50,528 nucleotides of DNA from Gammaproteobacteria bacterium (GTDB lineage Bacteria; Pseudomonadota; Gammaproteobacteria; Pseudomonadales; Azotimanducaceae), in contig PBRP01000143.1 in assembly GCA_002726655.1 (NCBI GenBank), positions 1-50,528 on the forward strand. The letters run 5' to 3'. Both the position numbers and the translations under genes were made by a program. Below, piece after piece: positions 18,049 to 27,273 of this stretch. The notes beneath the pieces are model-generated. The model had not been told where the DNA came from. It worked only from the letters and a program-made list of their open reading frames with translations, and did not search any database. Numbering within the stretch: the first letter of the stretch is position 1; each line of letters opens with the position of its first letter.

Positions 18049-19654
18049 CACCAAAGTCCTCAGGCGTCGTATTCTCCCTGCCCATGTCGAGGAGTATTTC
18101 CCGCGCGGCATTGGCACCCGGCGCGCCCATGACGCCACCCCCCGGGTGAGTGGACGATCCGCACATGTACATATTTTTTACCGGCCCCCGGTACTGGGCA
18201 TAACCAGGAAACGGCCGGTTAAACATTAGCTGATCGAGGGTCAGTTCCCCCTGAAATATATTGCCCTCAGTTAAGCCAACTTCTGCTTCGATCTCACGAG
18301 GAGTACGAACTTCCGCATGTAGAATCAGATCCTTGAAATTCGGACTGTAACTGGCTATCTGATTGATGACGGTCTCTCCAAACGCATCCCGCTTGGCATC
18401 AGTCCAACCACCTTCAACTTCAACCGGACAGTATTGTACAAAGACGCTCATCATGTGCTTTCCTGCCGGCGACATAGTCGGATCGTATTGTGTCGGTATC
18501 AGCGTATCTACATAAGGATCTCTCGACCAGCAATCGTCTTTCCAGTCATCATAGGCCCGCTCCAGGCGTTCCAGCGTGTCGGTAAAATGCATGTGCCCGA
18601 GGGTAAGTGGTGAGCCGATGGGTAAAGCAGGAAATTGCGGCATGCCATCCAGCGCAATATTGAGCTTTCCCGAGGAACCACGAATCTTAAAATTGCTTGC
18701 GCGTCGATAAAGTTCATCCGGTAAATCCTTCCTCGCCATGATGTTAAGGAATGTACGCTTGGCATCGAGATTCGAAACGACTACACCGGCATAAACTTCC
18801 TCACCTGAGTCTAGTACGACACCTGTTGCCTGCCTTCCCTTGACAAGTATCTGCTGCACGTCAGCTTGAGTGCGGATTTCACCACCCATGGATTGAAAAG
18901 AAGATGCAATCGCCTTTGAAACGGAGCCCATACCACCACGGGCGAACCCCCACGAACCAATATTACCGTCTACATCACCCATGGCATGGTGCAGCAGGAC
19001 ATATGCCGTGCCGGGTGAATATACGCCCAGACCTGTGCCGATGATGCTACCCCCGGAAAAGTGGGCGAGGATGGCATCGCTTTCAAAATATTCCTCCAGA
19101 TACTCTGCGATGGACATGGTGAAGAAGCGAATAAACTCATATATCTGGCTTTCTGTCAGGCGGTAAAAGCTCTTCAGAAGATAGGCAAATTCCATCGCAT
19201 CTCGAATCTTTAGCGATGCCGGGTCTGGTGGTGTACGCAACAAAAAACCACGAACCAGGCGACACCACTTCATTAAATCCGCATCAAAACGAATGGAGGC
19301 GTCCGCATCACGCTTGGAGTGCCGGGCTATTTCACGCCGTCTAACGGCGGGCTGGTGATAACTGCCAAAATAGTCACCATCCTGCTTAAAAGTCGTGCTG
19401 CCCTGCAAGGGCACCACTTCGAGGCCATGCTCACCGAGATCAAGAGCCTGGTATATTTCAGGACGAAAAAGGCTGCAGACATAGGAGCAATTGGAATACA
19501 TCCAGCCCTCATGCAGTTCACGGCTGGCAGTTGCACCACCAATATATTCATTCTTTTCAAGAACCAAGACATCGAGACCGGCTTTGGCAAGGAAAGCAGC
19601 ATTGGTTAGCCCGTTATGACCAGCGCCGATAACAATTGCGTCATATTTTTTCAT
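18041..19654 (-). CDS. CrtI/PYROXD2-like FAD oxidoreductase, type A, cassette B
   Basis: 537 residues from the ATG at 19654 (MKKYDAIVIGAGHNG), chosen because all type A copies begin here; the frame opens at 19819 without family sequence. It has the CSYVCS pair at C56/C60, an RGSSGKLNIAL segment, HAEVRTPREIE and the C-terminal MYMCGSSTHPGGGV. By eye it is closer to the cassette C type A protein than to the cassette A copy. It leads the minus-strand cassette B, and about 240 bp separate it from the divergent StcD/TMADH-like gene, so the two may share a control region. Confidence 0.85.
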   Translation of the reverse strand: MKKYDAIVIGAGHNGLTNAAFLAKAGLDVLVLEKNEYIGGATASRELHEGWMYSNCSYVCSLFRPEIYQALDLGEHGLEVVPLQGSTTFKQDGDYFGSYHQPAVRRREIARHSKRDADASIRFDADLMKWCRLVRGFLLRTPPDPASLKIRDAMEFAYLLKSFYRLTESQIYEFIRFFTMSIAEYLEEYFESDAILAHFSGGSIIGTGLGVYSPGTAYVLLHHAMGDVDGNIGSWGFARGGMGSVSKAIASSFQSMGGEIRTQADVQQILVKGRQATGVVLDSGEEVYAGVVVSNLDAKRTFLNIMARKDLPDELYRRASNFKIRGSSGKLNIALDGMPQFPALPIGSPLTLGHMHFTDTLERLERAYDDWKDDCWSRDPYVDTLIPTQYDPTMSPAGKHMMSVFVQYCPVEVEGGWTDAKRDAFGETVINQIASYSPNFKDLILHAEVRTPREIEAEVGLTEGNIFQGELTLDQLMFNRPFPGYAQYRGPVKNMYMCGSSTHPGGGVMGAPGANAAREILLDMGRENTTPEDFGDD

Positions 19655-19898
19655 GTTGACCCGGTGCGTCTCCCGCAATACTCGCGAATATATCATCGTC
19701 ACAGTACCGTTTCCTGTGCGCCGATAGGCTCGGGCTCGGGCTTGGACCCCATACTTTGTCTTGCGTGTGCCCTGAGATATAAATGACAATGCACTAGCGA
19801 GGATTTCCGGTGTAAACACTGAAGGATTCCCTCAACGAAATGGTCCGGTATCGGCAAGCCATCAGGAAAAATCTTTCACTAACTACTTGGCAAGTTAA

Positions 19899-21980
19899 AT
19901 GAACCCCAACTACTCAATACTATTTGAACCGGTCAAGTTAGGCCCCGTCACGACCCCTAACAGGTTCTACCAGGTACCTCATGCCAGCGGAATGACTGAA
20001 GCCAATCCAAGAGTCAGGGCGAAATTTCGTGCCACCAAGGCGGCGGGTGGCTGGGGCGTAGTATCAACCGGCGCTGTCTCCACACACCCCTCTTCCGATG
20101 ACAGCCCCCTCCCCTTTGCCCGGTTATGGGATGAAAATGATGTTCGATCTCATGCCCTAAGCACAGAGGCGATTCATGAGCATGGTTCCCTTGCGGCAAT
20201 TGAGCTATGGCACGGGGGTGGTGCCGTCATGAACAGGACATCACGGATACCACCCTACTCACCATCCGGAATCCCGTGGATGGCAACACATGTGGGATTC
20301 ATGGGGCAACTCCGCCCGCGGGTCATGGATAAGAATGATATCCGCAATATTGTGCAATGGCAGGTGGATGCGGCCAGGCGGGCTCAAACGGCCGGTTTCG
20401 ACATTGTCTATATTTACGCCGGTATGGGCTATCTGGGATATGAATTCCTGCTAGAAGAATACAATCGCCGTTCAGATGAATACGGTGGCAGCGTCGAAAA
20501 CCGAACACGATTCGTCCGCGAACTACTTGAGGCGACTAAGAGTGCGATCGGTAATGATTGTGCTGTTGCGCTGAGAATTTCACTGGAGGAACTGCGCTCA
20601 AGAAAAAGTGATCACTACGAGTCCCAGGCACATGAAGTAGTCTCCCTGCTGGCCGATCTCCCAGACCTGTGGGATGTGAAAATGGACTCAAGTCCCACCG
20701 ATTGTGCGGCATCACGATTTGCAGATGAAGGCTCACATGAACCAGTAATCGATTTTGTAAAACAGGTTACTGACAAGCCCGTGGTAGGCGTTGGCCGTTT
20801 CACGTCTCCAGACACCATGGTATCGCAAATAAAACGCGGCATTCTTGACCTGATAGGTGGCGCCCGACCTTCTATTTCAGACCCTTTTCTGCCTAACAAG
20901 ATAAAAGCGGGGCGCGAAGATGAGATTAGAGAATGTATCGGTTGTAATATCTGCATATCCAGCTGGCATGATGGTGTTCCAGTGCGTTGCACTCAGAACG
21001 CTACCATTGGTGAGGAATGGAGAAAGAACTGGCACCCCGAAAAGTTCGAGCCAAAAAAAAGTGATGACAAGGTGCTTGTCGTTGGGAGCGGTCCTGCAGG
21101 ATTGGAAGCAGGATTAATCGCCGCACGCAGGGGCTACGAGGTCACAATAGCAGAAAAATCACACCAGCTTGGCGGTCGACTAAATTTTGAGGAGTCGCTA
21201 CCCGGCTTGCGTGCCTGGGGGCGCCTGAAGGACTATCGCCTGTATGCCCTGAAACAAATGGCTAACGTCAGCCTTTACCCGGACAGTGAACTGGGCATCG
21301 ACGAAATCTTGTCATCGGAACATCAAAGAATCGTTATAGCCACCGGTGCTCGTTGGACCCGATCACTCTACTCACCCCTTGAAATTCCGATTGGCAGACT
21401 CGATGGCGATGAGATATACACGCCAGATGATATAGCGGCGGGGAACCTGCCAAACGGCAAAGTGCTGGTGTTCGATTTTGACAACTACTATATGGGGGGA
21501 GTGATAGCCGAGTATCTGTCAGAACAGGGAAATAAGGTTGAATACGCGACCCCGGCGGGACACGCTTCCGCCTGGACCATAATGACCAACGAGCAACCCT
21601 ACGTGCACCAGGCACTGTTCAACCATGGCATCGAGGTCCACACTCAAATGCTGCTGGAAAATTACATCGATGGGTCAGCCAGTATGAAGAATATTTTCAC
21701 CAGTGAAGCTCGGGAAATTGATGTTGATTCCGTTGTCATCGTGGGCCTGCGCCTGCCTGAAAACAAACTCTTTGATCAACTGCTTGCTGAAAATGATGCG
21801 GTTCAGGCAGGGGGCATCAAATCAGTAGATAGAATTGGTGACGCCCTGGCTGCTGGTGCGCTGGTACATGCCGTGTATAGCGGTCATGAATATGCACGAA
21901 ACCTCGATACGACTGATCAGGACAGGGTCCTGCTCAGGGACCTGCCAATCGTGGAGATCGAACCGAGACGCATTACCTGA
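19899..21980 (+). CDS. Trimethylamine-dehydrogenase/StcD-like iron-sulfur flavoprotein
   Basis: 693 residues in the TMADH order: FMN TIM barrel (about 1-340), 4Fe-4S cysteines C346, C349, C352 and C364 (ECIGCNICIS then RCTQN), then an ADP/FAD-binding region (GSGPAGLEAG at 396-405). Close relatives demethylate trimethylamine, dimethylamine or N-methylproline (StcD). Compared with TMADH as I recall it, the Cys that binds FMN covalently is Ala (NRFYQVPHAS, A29), bowl Tyr60 is Ala, the active-site His172 is Met (YAGM) and the Trp264/Asp267 loop is shortened, while Trp355 is kept (W356). It should therefore hold FMN non-covalently and use a different substrate, perhaps a secondary or tertiary N-methyl amine. 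Confidence 0.85.
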   Translation: MNPNYSILFEPVKLGPVTTPNRFYQVPHASGMTEANPRVRAKFRATKAAGGWGVVSTGAVSTHPSSDDSPLPFARLWDENDVRSHALSTEAIHEHGSLAAIELWHGGGAVMNRTSRIPPYSPSGIPWMATHVGFMGQLRPRVMDKNDIRNIVQWQVDAARRAQTAGFDIVYIYAGMGYLGYEFLLEEYNRRSDEYGGSVENRTRFVRELLEATKSAIGNDCAVALRISLEELRSRKSDHYESQAHEVVSLLADLPDLWDVKMDSSPTDCAASRFADEGSHEPVIDFVKQVTDKPVVGVGRFTSPDTMVSQIKRGILDLIGGARPSISDPFLPNKIKAGREDEIRECIGCNICISSWHDGVPVRCTQNATIGEEWRKNWHPEKFEPKKSDDKVLVVGSGPAGLEAGLIAARRGYEVTIAEKSHQLGGRLNFEESLPGLRAWGRLKDYRLYALKQMANVSLYPDSELGIDEILSSEHQRIVIATGARWTRSLYSPLEIPIGRLDGDEIYTPDDIAAGNLPNGKVLVFDFDNYYMGGVIAEYLSEQGNKVEYATPAGHASAWTIMTNEQPYVHQALFNHGIEVHTQMLLENYIDGSASMKNIFTSEAREIDVDSVVIVGLRLPENKLFDQLLAENDAVQAGGIKSVDRIGDALAAGALVHAVYSGHEYARNLDTTDQDRVLLRDLPIVEIEPRRIT

Positions 21981-22056
21981 TGAGCCTTGCTCTTATTTAC
22001 AGTAGCAGGCCTGCCGGTGATGAAACATGAGCTTTCATGAAGTGCCTAGGTCAGCC

Positions 22057-23388
22057 TTAAACGGTTAGTGCCAGATGTTCTCGTTCCCATTCAGTCACGG
22101 TTTCTGAGAAGGCAATTACCTCCTCGTTTTTCAGGTGGGCGTATAGCTTGGTGAACTTTTCACCAAATAGCTCTGTCAGGGGCTGGCACTGCGAAAGCAG
22201 GTCCAGCGAATCCCGCAGCGATCTGGGTATCGTACGGGGTAAATCCCAGGCGCTGTCTGTCACTGGTTTTCCGGGTGTCAATCCTTCCGTCAGCCCCAGG
22301 TAACCGCAGGCCAGGCTGGCAGCTATCACCAGATACGGGTTTGCATCGGATCCGGGAATCCGATTCTCAACACGTGTTGCGCTAGCCTCACTCACCGGCA
22401 CGCGAAAGCCAGTAGTGCGGTTGTCGAGCCCCCACTCCACATTAGTCGGGCAGGATACAGCACCATCAAATCTTCTGTAGGCATTTACGTTTGGAGCAAA
22501 AAAAGCCATCGCACTGGTCGTATATTTTTGTAATCCCCCCAGGTAAGCATTGAACTGCCGGCTTCTGGACCCGTCCTCATTTGCGAACAGATTCTTGCCT
22601 GAGTTCAAGTCCACCAGGCTCTGGTGCAGATGCATTGCGCTACCTGGCTCACCACTTATGGGTTTCGACAGGAAGGTCGCCAGGTAACCGTTATGCAAGG
22701 CAGCCTGCCGGGCAATGCGTTTGAAATTGAACATCTCATCTGCCTTTGTCAGTGCATCGCCATGCTTGAAGTTTACTTCCAGCTGGCCTGGACCCATTTC
22801 ATGAACAACACCGGTCGTGAATACGTTCTGCCGCCCAGCATAGTCGTATAGTGTTTCCAGGAACGGTGAATATTCTGATATTGCTTCCATTTGAAACGAG
22901 CGTGGAGTTTTCGGCTGCCGGCCAGATATGCCAGGTGCAGCCTCGAGGGGCAGTTTCGGGTCAGGGTTCTTGGCAACCAGATAGAACTCCGCCTCCTGCG
23001 CAACCAGCGGCCTAATCCCAAGCGCTTCATACAGGGCTAGTACCTTTTTAAGAATGGATCTTGGTGCAAGATCAAAAACACTGCCATCTTTGTTCAAGCA
23101 GTCACATATGCACTGCGCAGTTGATGTTCCTGACCATGGTTGAACAGCAAGTGTCGCCTCATCCGGAAACAGCGTCATATCTATATCAGCAATACCCACA
23201 AGATCTTCGTCCTTGCACCACTTCCCGAGAATATTCTGCCCAAAAATACTTTCCGGGAACCGGATATCACCACCAATGAATTCTTCAGCAGAAATGATTT
23301 TTCCTTTTCCAATGCCATGGAAGTCAGGAACCAGGCATTCGACGGATTTAACCTGGTGTGTATTTAGCCAAGCCCTAATATCAGACAT
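22057..23388 (-). CDS. Glutamine-synthetase family ligase, PuuA-like
   Basis: 443-residue relative of class III/PuuA-type glutamine synthetases, which ligate glutamate to an amine (for example gamma-glutamylputrescine) using ATP. The catalytic core shows QEAEFYL (metal-binding Glu), GPGQLEVNFKHGDAL, SAMHLHQSL and NRTTGFRVP, with RVENRIPGSDANPYL near the C-terminal side. It lacks the adenylylation Tyr region of GlnA I. It stands opposite the aminotransferase gene. With the PuuB-like oxidase at 31657 it suggests a gamma-glutamylated-amine route; gamma-glutamylmethylamide synthetase (GmaS) is an alternative reading because C1 genes surround it. Confidence 0.85.
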   Translation of the reverse strand: MSDIRAWLNTHQVKSVECLVPDFHGIGKGKIISAEEFIGGDIRFPESIFGQNILGKWCKDEDLVGIADIDMTLFPDEATLAVQPWSGTSTAQCICDCLNKDGSVFDLAPRSILKKVLALYEALGIRPLVAQEAEFYLVAKNPDPKLPLEAAPGISGRQPKTPRSFQMEAISEYSPFLETLYDYAGRQNVFTTGVVHEMGPGQLEVNFKHGDALTKADEMFNFKRIARQAALHNGYLATFLSKPISGEPGSAMHLHQSLVDLNSGKNLFANEDGSRSRQFNAYLGGLQKYTTSAMAFFAPNVNAYRRFDGAVSCPTNVEWGLDNRTTGFRVPVSEASATRVENRIPGSDANPYLVIAASLACGYLGLTEGLTPGKPVTDSAWDLPRTIPRSLRDSLDLLSQCQPLTELFGEKFTKLYAHLKNEEVIAFSETVTEWEREHLALTV

Positions 23389-23520
23389 CTCTATTCACTT
23401 ACCTAGAAAGGATCCACTTTGCCAGCCACTTCTACAAGTTGCAACGTTGCCAATACTCATTATTGATAAGCTTTATCAAAATCGATACTGTACGCGCAAC
23501 AAAGATGCATGGGCCACGCT

Positions 23521-24888
23521 ATGAACTATAACTACACTACCCAACAATTACAGGAACTTGATTCCGCTCACTACCTGCACCCTTTTACAGACTCTAAGAA
23601 ACTGTCAGAAGAAGGTAGCCGTATCATTACCAGGGCAGAAGGCATATACCTGTGGGATACCGACGGCAATCGCTACCTGGATGCAATGTCGGGCTTATGG
23701 TGTGTCAACGTTGGTTATGGACGTCGCGAAATAGCTGAAGCCGCATTCGAGCAGCTACAGGAACTTCCCTACTACAACAGTTTTTTTAAAACCGCTCACC
23801 CACCAGCGATTGAACTATCGCGCCTGGTCTGCTCACTGGCGCCAGCTCACATGAACCACATTTTCTTTACCGGCTCTGGTTCTGAAGCAAACGACACCGT
23901 AGTTCGAATGGTCAGGCACTACTGGGACTGCAAGGGAAAGCCCGGCAAGACAGTAATCATCAGCCGTGAAAATGCCTATCACGGAAGCACCATGGCAGGA
24001 GCAAGCTTGGGAGGAATGAAACCAATGCATGCCCAGGGTGGACTGCCTATTCCTGATATCGTTCATATAGGACAGCCCTACTGGTTCCAGGATGGCGGTG
24101 ACCTGTCGGCAGATGCTTTTGGCGAACAGATAGCTTCTGAACTGGAACAAAAAATTCAAGAACTTGGCGAAGACCGGGTCGCGGCATTTATTGCAGAACC
24201 AATACAGGGTGCGGGCGGGGTAATTATCCCACCTGCAACCTACTGGCCACGGATACAGGACATTTGTGATCGCCATGAAATTCTGCTTGTAGCAGATGAA
24301 GTTATTTGTGGCTTCGGGCGCACCGGCAAATGGTTTGGCTGTGACTATTTTGATATCAAAGCTGATCTTATGCCCATCGCCAAAGGGCTATCGTCCGGAT
24401 ATCTGCCCATCGGTGGCATCCTCGTGGGTGACGAGGTAGCAGACGTGCTGATTAATCTCGGCGGAGAGTTCAATCACGGCTTTACATATTCCGGGCACCC
24501 GGTCGCTGCTGCCGCCGCAATCGCCAATCTTCAAATTCTGATGGATGATGGTATTGTCGAGCAGGTTGGGCAGGAAACAGGTCCCTACCTTAAGCAGGCA
24601 TGGAGCAAACTCATTGATCACCCCCTTGTTGGCGAAGCAAGAAGTGTAGGTTTCCTGGCTGCCATCGAACTTGTAAAGGACAAGCAAAAGCGAGAATTCT
24701 TTGATGACCGTGGCGCTGTTGGCACCCTCTGCCGGGATATCTGCTTTGCCAATGGTCTCGTCATGAGGGCAATTGAGGATACGATGGTTGTATCCCCTCC
24801 CCTCATCATGACCAAATCAGATATCGATGAAATGATCACCCTAGTGACGACCTGTCTTGACCAGACAGCAGCTAAAATCAAAATCTAG
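23521..24888 (+). CDS. Class III PLP-dependent aminotransferase, SpuC/omega-amino acid type
   Basis: Transfers an amino group from an omega-amine (putrescine-, beta-alanine- or GABA-like) to pyruvate or another oxo-acid. I take the ATG at 23521 (MNYNYTTQ, 455 residues); an ATG four codons earlier is possible. Signature residues are SGSEANDT, HGSTMAGAS, the PLP-binding Asp in ADEVICGFGRTG (D259) and the Schiff-base Lys in IAKGLSSGY (K288). The opening LHPFTD is typical of the omega-amino acid:pyruvate group. It precedes the symporter by 5 bp and forms one operon with it. Confidence 0.9.
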   Translation: MNYNYTTQQLQELDSAHYLHPFTDSKKLSEEGSRIITRAEGIYLWDTDGNRYLDAMSGLWCVNVGYGRREIAEAAFEQLQELPYYNSFFKTAHPPAIELSRLVCSLAPAHMNHIFFTGSGSEANDTVVRMVRHYWDCKGKPGKTVIISRENAYHGSTMAGASLGGMKPMHAQGGLPIPDIVHIGQPYWFQDGGDLSADAFGEQIASELEQKIQELGEDRVAAFIAEPIQGAGGVIIPPATYWPRIQDICDRHEILLVADEVICGFGRTGKWFGCDYFDIKADLMPIAKGLSSGYLPIGGILVGDEVADVLINLGGEFNHGFTYSGHPVAAAAAIANLQILMDDGIVEQVGQETGPYLKQAWSKLIDHPLVGEARSVGFLAAIELVKDKQKREFFDDRGAVGTLCRDICFANGLVMRAIEDTMVVSPPLIMTKSDIDEMITLVTTCLDQTAAKIKI

Positions 24889-24893
24889 GTAAT

Positions 24894-26393
24894 ATGCAGA
24901 CCGACCTCGTTGGCAACCTGGCCATTTCTTGGATAGACCTCTCAATCGTTGGGGTCTATATCATCGCAATGCTGGGTGTCGGATACTATATTCACCGGCA
25001 GGCTCCAAGCTTTGAGGAATACCTGGTTGCTGGCCGGTCGATGACGACTCCAATCCTGATCTGCTCACTCGCATCAACCTATTATGGTCTCGATGTGCTG
25101 TTCGGTACTTCAGAGATGGGTTACAACGACGGTGTTGTCGCCTTTTTCGGGTATTCTGAGCTTTCCATCGCTATCTATGTACTGGCTGCCTTCGCGCTCA
25201 GTAAAAAATTGCATGCGGCTAAGTTCATCTCTCTTCCAGAAATACTGGAGCGCCATTATGGAATGGGGGCAGGTCTGTGTGGTGCACTCGCGTCAATTTT
25301 TTATTCCATTCCCGCGCTACCTCTATTCGGCCTGGGACGACTTTGTGAAGTCATTTTTGGTATAGATGCGATGATTGGTGCATTGCTATTAGGAAGTATC
25401 GCGCTGCTTTACACACTCTGGGGTGGGCTGTGGGCTGTCGCCATTACCGACACCATACAGTTTGTTCTAATGTGCCTGACCCTCGCTGTGGGTTTGCCCA
25501 TCCTCATGTCGAAAACCGGCGGGTTCGATGTCGTGGCCACCTGGGCTCCTGAGGGATACTTCTCGCCACTTGGCGGTATGCCCATCTGGCTGATGATTGC
25601 GTACATGGCAACGGGATTGAGCATTCTGGTCGACCCCGGGTTCTACCAGCGTATTTTTGCCGCCAAAAACTACAAGCAGGCTCGCAACGCGATGCTTATC
25701 TGCATTTTTGTATGGCTGATCTATGACTGGCTGGTCACTGCAGGCGGCATGCTGGCAGCCTCGGCGGTGAACCAGGGGATACTGCCGGAGGGTCTCCATT
25801 CCAATGATGCGCTGTTAACGGCAATGATCTACGCACTTCCCGTTGGTGTTATTGGTGTATTTCTCGCGGGTGTTCTGGCTACTGCAATGTCGACCATCGA
25901 CTCCTATTCTCTCGTGGCGGGGGCCAATATCTCCTATGATATATACCGTCCACTGCTGAAGCCTGACGCTTCCGACCGGGAACTGGTGATGATGACAAAG
26001 ATTGGTATCGTCATATCCTGGGCTCTTGGCTTCGCCCTTGCGTTCATGTTTGACCGACTGATGGCACTGTGGGTATTCATGGCAACCTTTCTAACCTCAA
26101 CCGTACTGGTACCGATCTTCATGGGGCTTTTCTGGCCAGGCAACAAGACACCAGCAGCAGGGGTTTTGAGTTGCGTCGTTGGCCTCCTAAGCGTCATAGG
26201 ATACTATCTGATAATCGGCACGATGGGTGTCGAGAACGAAATATACGGAACCTATATTTGGACCTTCTCTATCGCAGGGTCCACCTTTAGCCTCTGGCAG
26301 GAATATGCATTGTATTTCAGCCTGCCATCATCACTTCTGGCATACACTATGGGTAACTTCATCGGTGAACCACACGAGGTGAAAGCCAAATGA
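24894..26393 (+). CDS. Sodium:solute symporter family (SSS) transporter
   Basis: 499-residue integral membrane protein with about 13 hydrophobic segments. The SSS fold is supported by SFEEYLVAGRSM near residues 39-50, the unwound first-helix region (LICSLASTYYGLD) and the strongly conserved GVLATAMSTIDSYSLVAGANISYDIYRP block. Such proteins take up amines, betaines, amino acids or organic acids with Na+. It lies between the aminotransferase and a 44-residue membrane protein whose ATG overlaps its stop, so it is the likely importer for this pathway's substrate. Nothing in the sequence identifies the ligand. Confidence 0.92.
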   Translation: MQTDLVGNLAISWIDLSIVGVYIIAMLGVGYYIHRQAPSFEEYLVAGRSMTTPILICSLASTYYGLDVLFGTSEMGYNDGVVAFFGYSELSIAIYVLAAFALSKKLHAAKFISLPEILERHYGMGAGLCGALASIFYSIPALPLFGLGRLCEVIFGIDAMIGALLLGSIALLYTLWGGLWAVAITDTIQFVLMCLTLAVGLPILMSKTGGFDVVATWAPEGYFSPLGGMPIWLMIAYMATGLSILVDPGFYQRIFAAKNYKQARNAMLICIFVWLIYDWLVTAGGMLAASAVNQGILPEGLHSNDALLTAMIYALPVGVIGVFLAGVLATAMSTIDSYSLVAGANISYDIYRPLLKPDASDRELVMMTKIGIVISWALGFALAFMFDRLMALWVFMATFLTSTVLVPIFMGLFWPGNKTPAAGVLSCVVGLLSVIGYYLIIGTMGVENEIYGTYIWTFSIAGSTFSLWQEYALYFSLPSSLLAYTMGNFIGEPHEVKAK

Positions 26394-26524
26394 ACCCATG
26401 GGATGTCTTCACCTGGGCATGCAGCTTTCTCCTGGCTGCCAGTTCGCTGCTCATCCTTTACTATTTTCTAGCTGGGCTGGGAAAATTGCTTCATATGGAT
26501 GAAGAGAAAGAAGATGGACATTGA
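26390..26524 (+). CDS. 44-residue single-TM protein, candidate symporter accessory subunit
   Basis: A short open frame begins with an ATG inside the symporter stop (ATGA overlap at 26390) and runs 44 codons. It reads MNPWDVFTWACSFL, continues with one hydrophobic helix (about residues 9-30) and ends in an acidic tail (MDEEKEDGH). The coupling, the single helix and the position right after an SSS gene fit the small accessory proteins found beside some sodium:solute symporters. Its end overlaps the start of the next gene. I infer the function from context only. Confidence 0.6.
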   Translation: MNPWDVFTWACSFLLAASSLLILYYFLAGLGKLLHMDEEKEDGH

Positions 26525-27071
26525 CACACCCCTGAGGGAGCTGGGGGAAGTAGAAATTGACGCGATTCGCACAGCCATACTGGCATTGGACGGTACCGCC
26601 TGGAAGCAACAGCAACTGACGCAAAACACCCACGAGGTTCATCAGCAAACTGAGTCAATTATGCTGGTGCATACAACTGCCGCTGGCTGGCCTGAAATCG
26701 AGGTTAGCAAAGAGAACGGCTGGGATCTGCTCGCTGATGTAGCAGTACCCTTAATGCACGGTATTATAGAAACATGCTATCCCAAGGGCGGTTCCATCAT
26801 CCGCGCCATGGTCTCACGGTTACCGGCAGGTAGAAATATCAGCCCCCACATTGACCAACACCCTTCCTTCCATGCTGGCCATCGAGTCCATGTGCCGATC
26901 ACGACCAACCCACGGGTCAGATTCATGATTGATGGGCAGCGCTACAACCTTGAACCGGGCAAGGCATACGAGCTGAACAATCAAAAGAATCACAGCGTCA
27001 TGAACAAGGGCCGGGATGACACGATAAGTTTTCTTTTTGACTATGTACCACCGGCGAAACCGGCAACGTAA
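26499..27071 (+). CDS. Aspartyl/asparaginyl beta-hydroxylase-like 2-oxoglutarate dioxygenase
   Basis: About 185-190 residues depending on the start (ATG at 26499 or 26514). The double-stranded beta-helix core is visible: the metal ligands are probably H and D in SPHIDQHPSF and the His in NQKNHSVMNKG, and VHVPITTNPRVRFMIDG matches the AspH-family strand. Such enzymes hydroxylate Asp/Asn side chains or small molecules using Fe(II), O2 and 2-oxoglutarate. In an amine catabolic operon it may hydroxylate the substrate next to nitrogen to trigger N-dealkylation, but that is inference. It overlaps the small membrane protein gene and ends 200 bp before cassette C. Confidence 0.8.
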   Translation: MKRKKMDIDTPLRELGEVEIDAIRTAILALDGTAWKQQQLTQNTHEVHQQTESIMLVHTTAAGWPEIEVSKENGWDLLADVAVPLMHGIIETCYPKGGSIIRAMVSRLPAGRNISPHIDQHPSFHAGHRVHVPITTNPRVRFMIDGQRYNLEPGKAYELNNQKNHSVMNKGRDDTISFLFDYVPPAKPAT

Positions 27072-27155
27072 AGAACGGGTTTAGCCGGCAACATTTAGTT
27101 AGAGCGTGAGAGGTATACGCGCATAATGTGAATATCGGTGGAAATTGTTGATAAT

Positions 27156-27179
27156 CTTGATCCCATGGATAGGATCAAG
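27156..27179. promoter_or_regulatory. Perfect 8-bp inverted repeat upstream of cassette C
   Basis: CTTGATCC, 8 bases, then GGATCAAG form a perfect dyad in the 200-bp gap between the dioxygenase gene and cassette C, about 95 bp before the first start. No T-run follows, which argues against a terminator and for an operator or a structured leader. I did not find the same dyad ahead of cassettes A or B. Confidence 0.45.
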
Positions 27180-27273
27180 CAGATATGTGCCAATAGGCAA
27201 GGATGGAGCGAATCAACCTTTGCCACTAAACTAGCCCGCTTCATGTCAGATCCAAACAAATGCAAACTATCGG

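Noticed and set aside
19719-19745. GGCTCGGGCTCGGGCTTGG short tandem in the cassette B upstream region
   Set aside because: Two to three imperfect hexamer copies only; not enough for a repeat element or operator.
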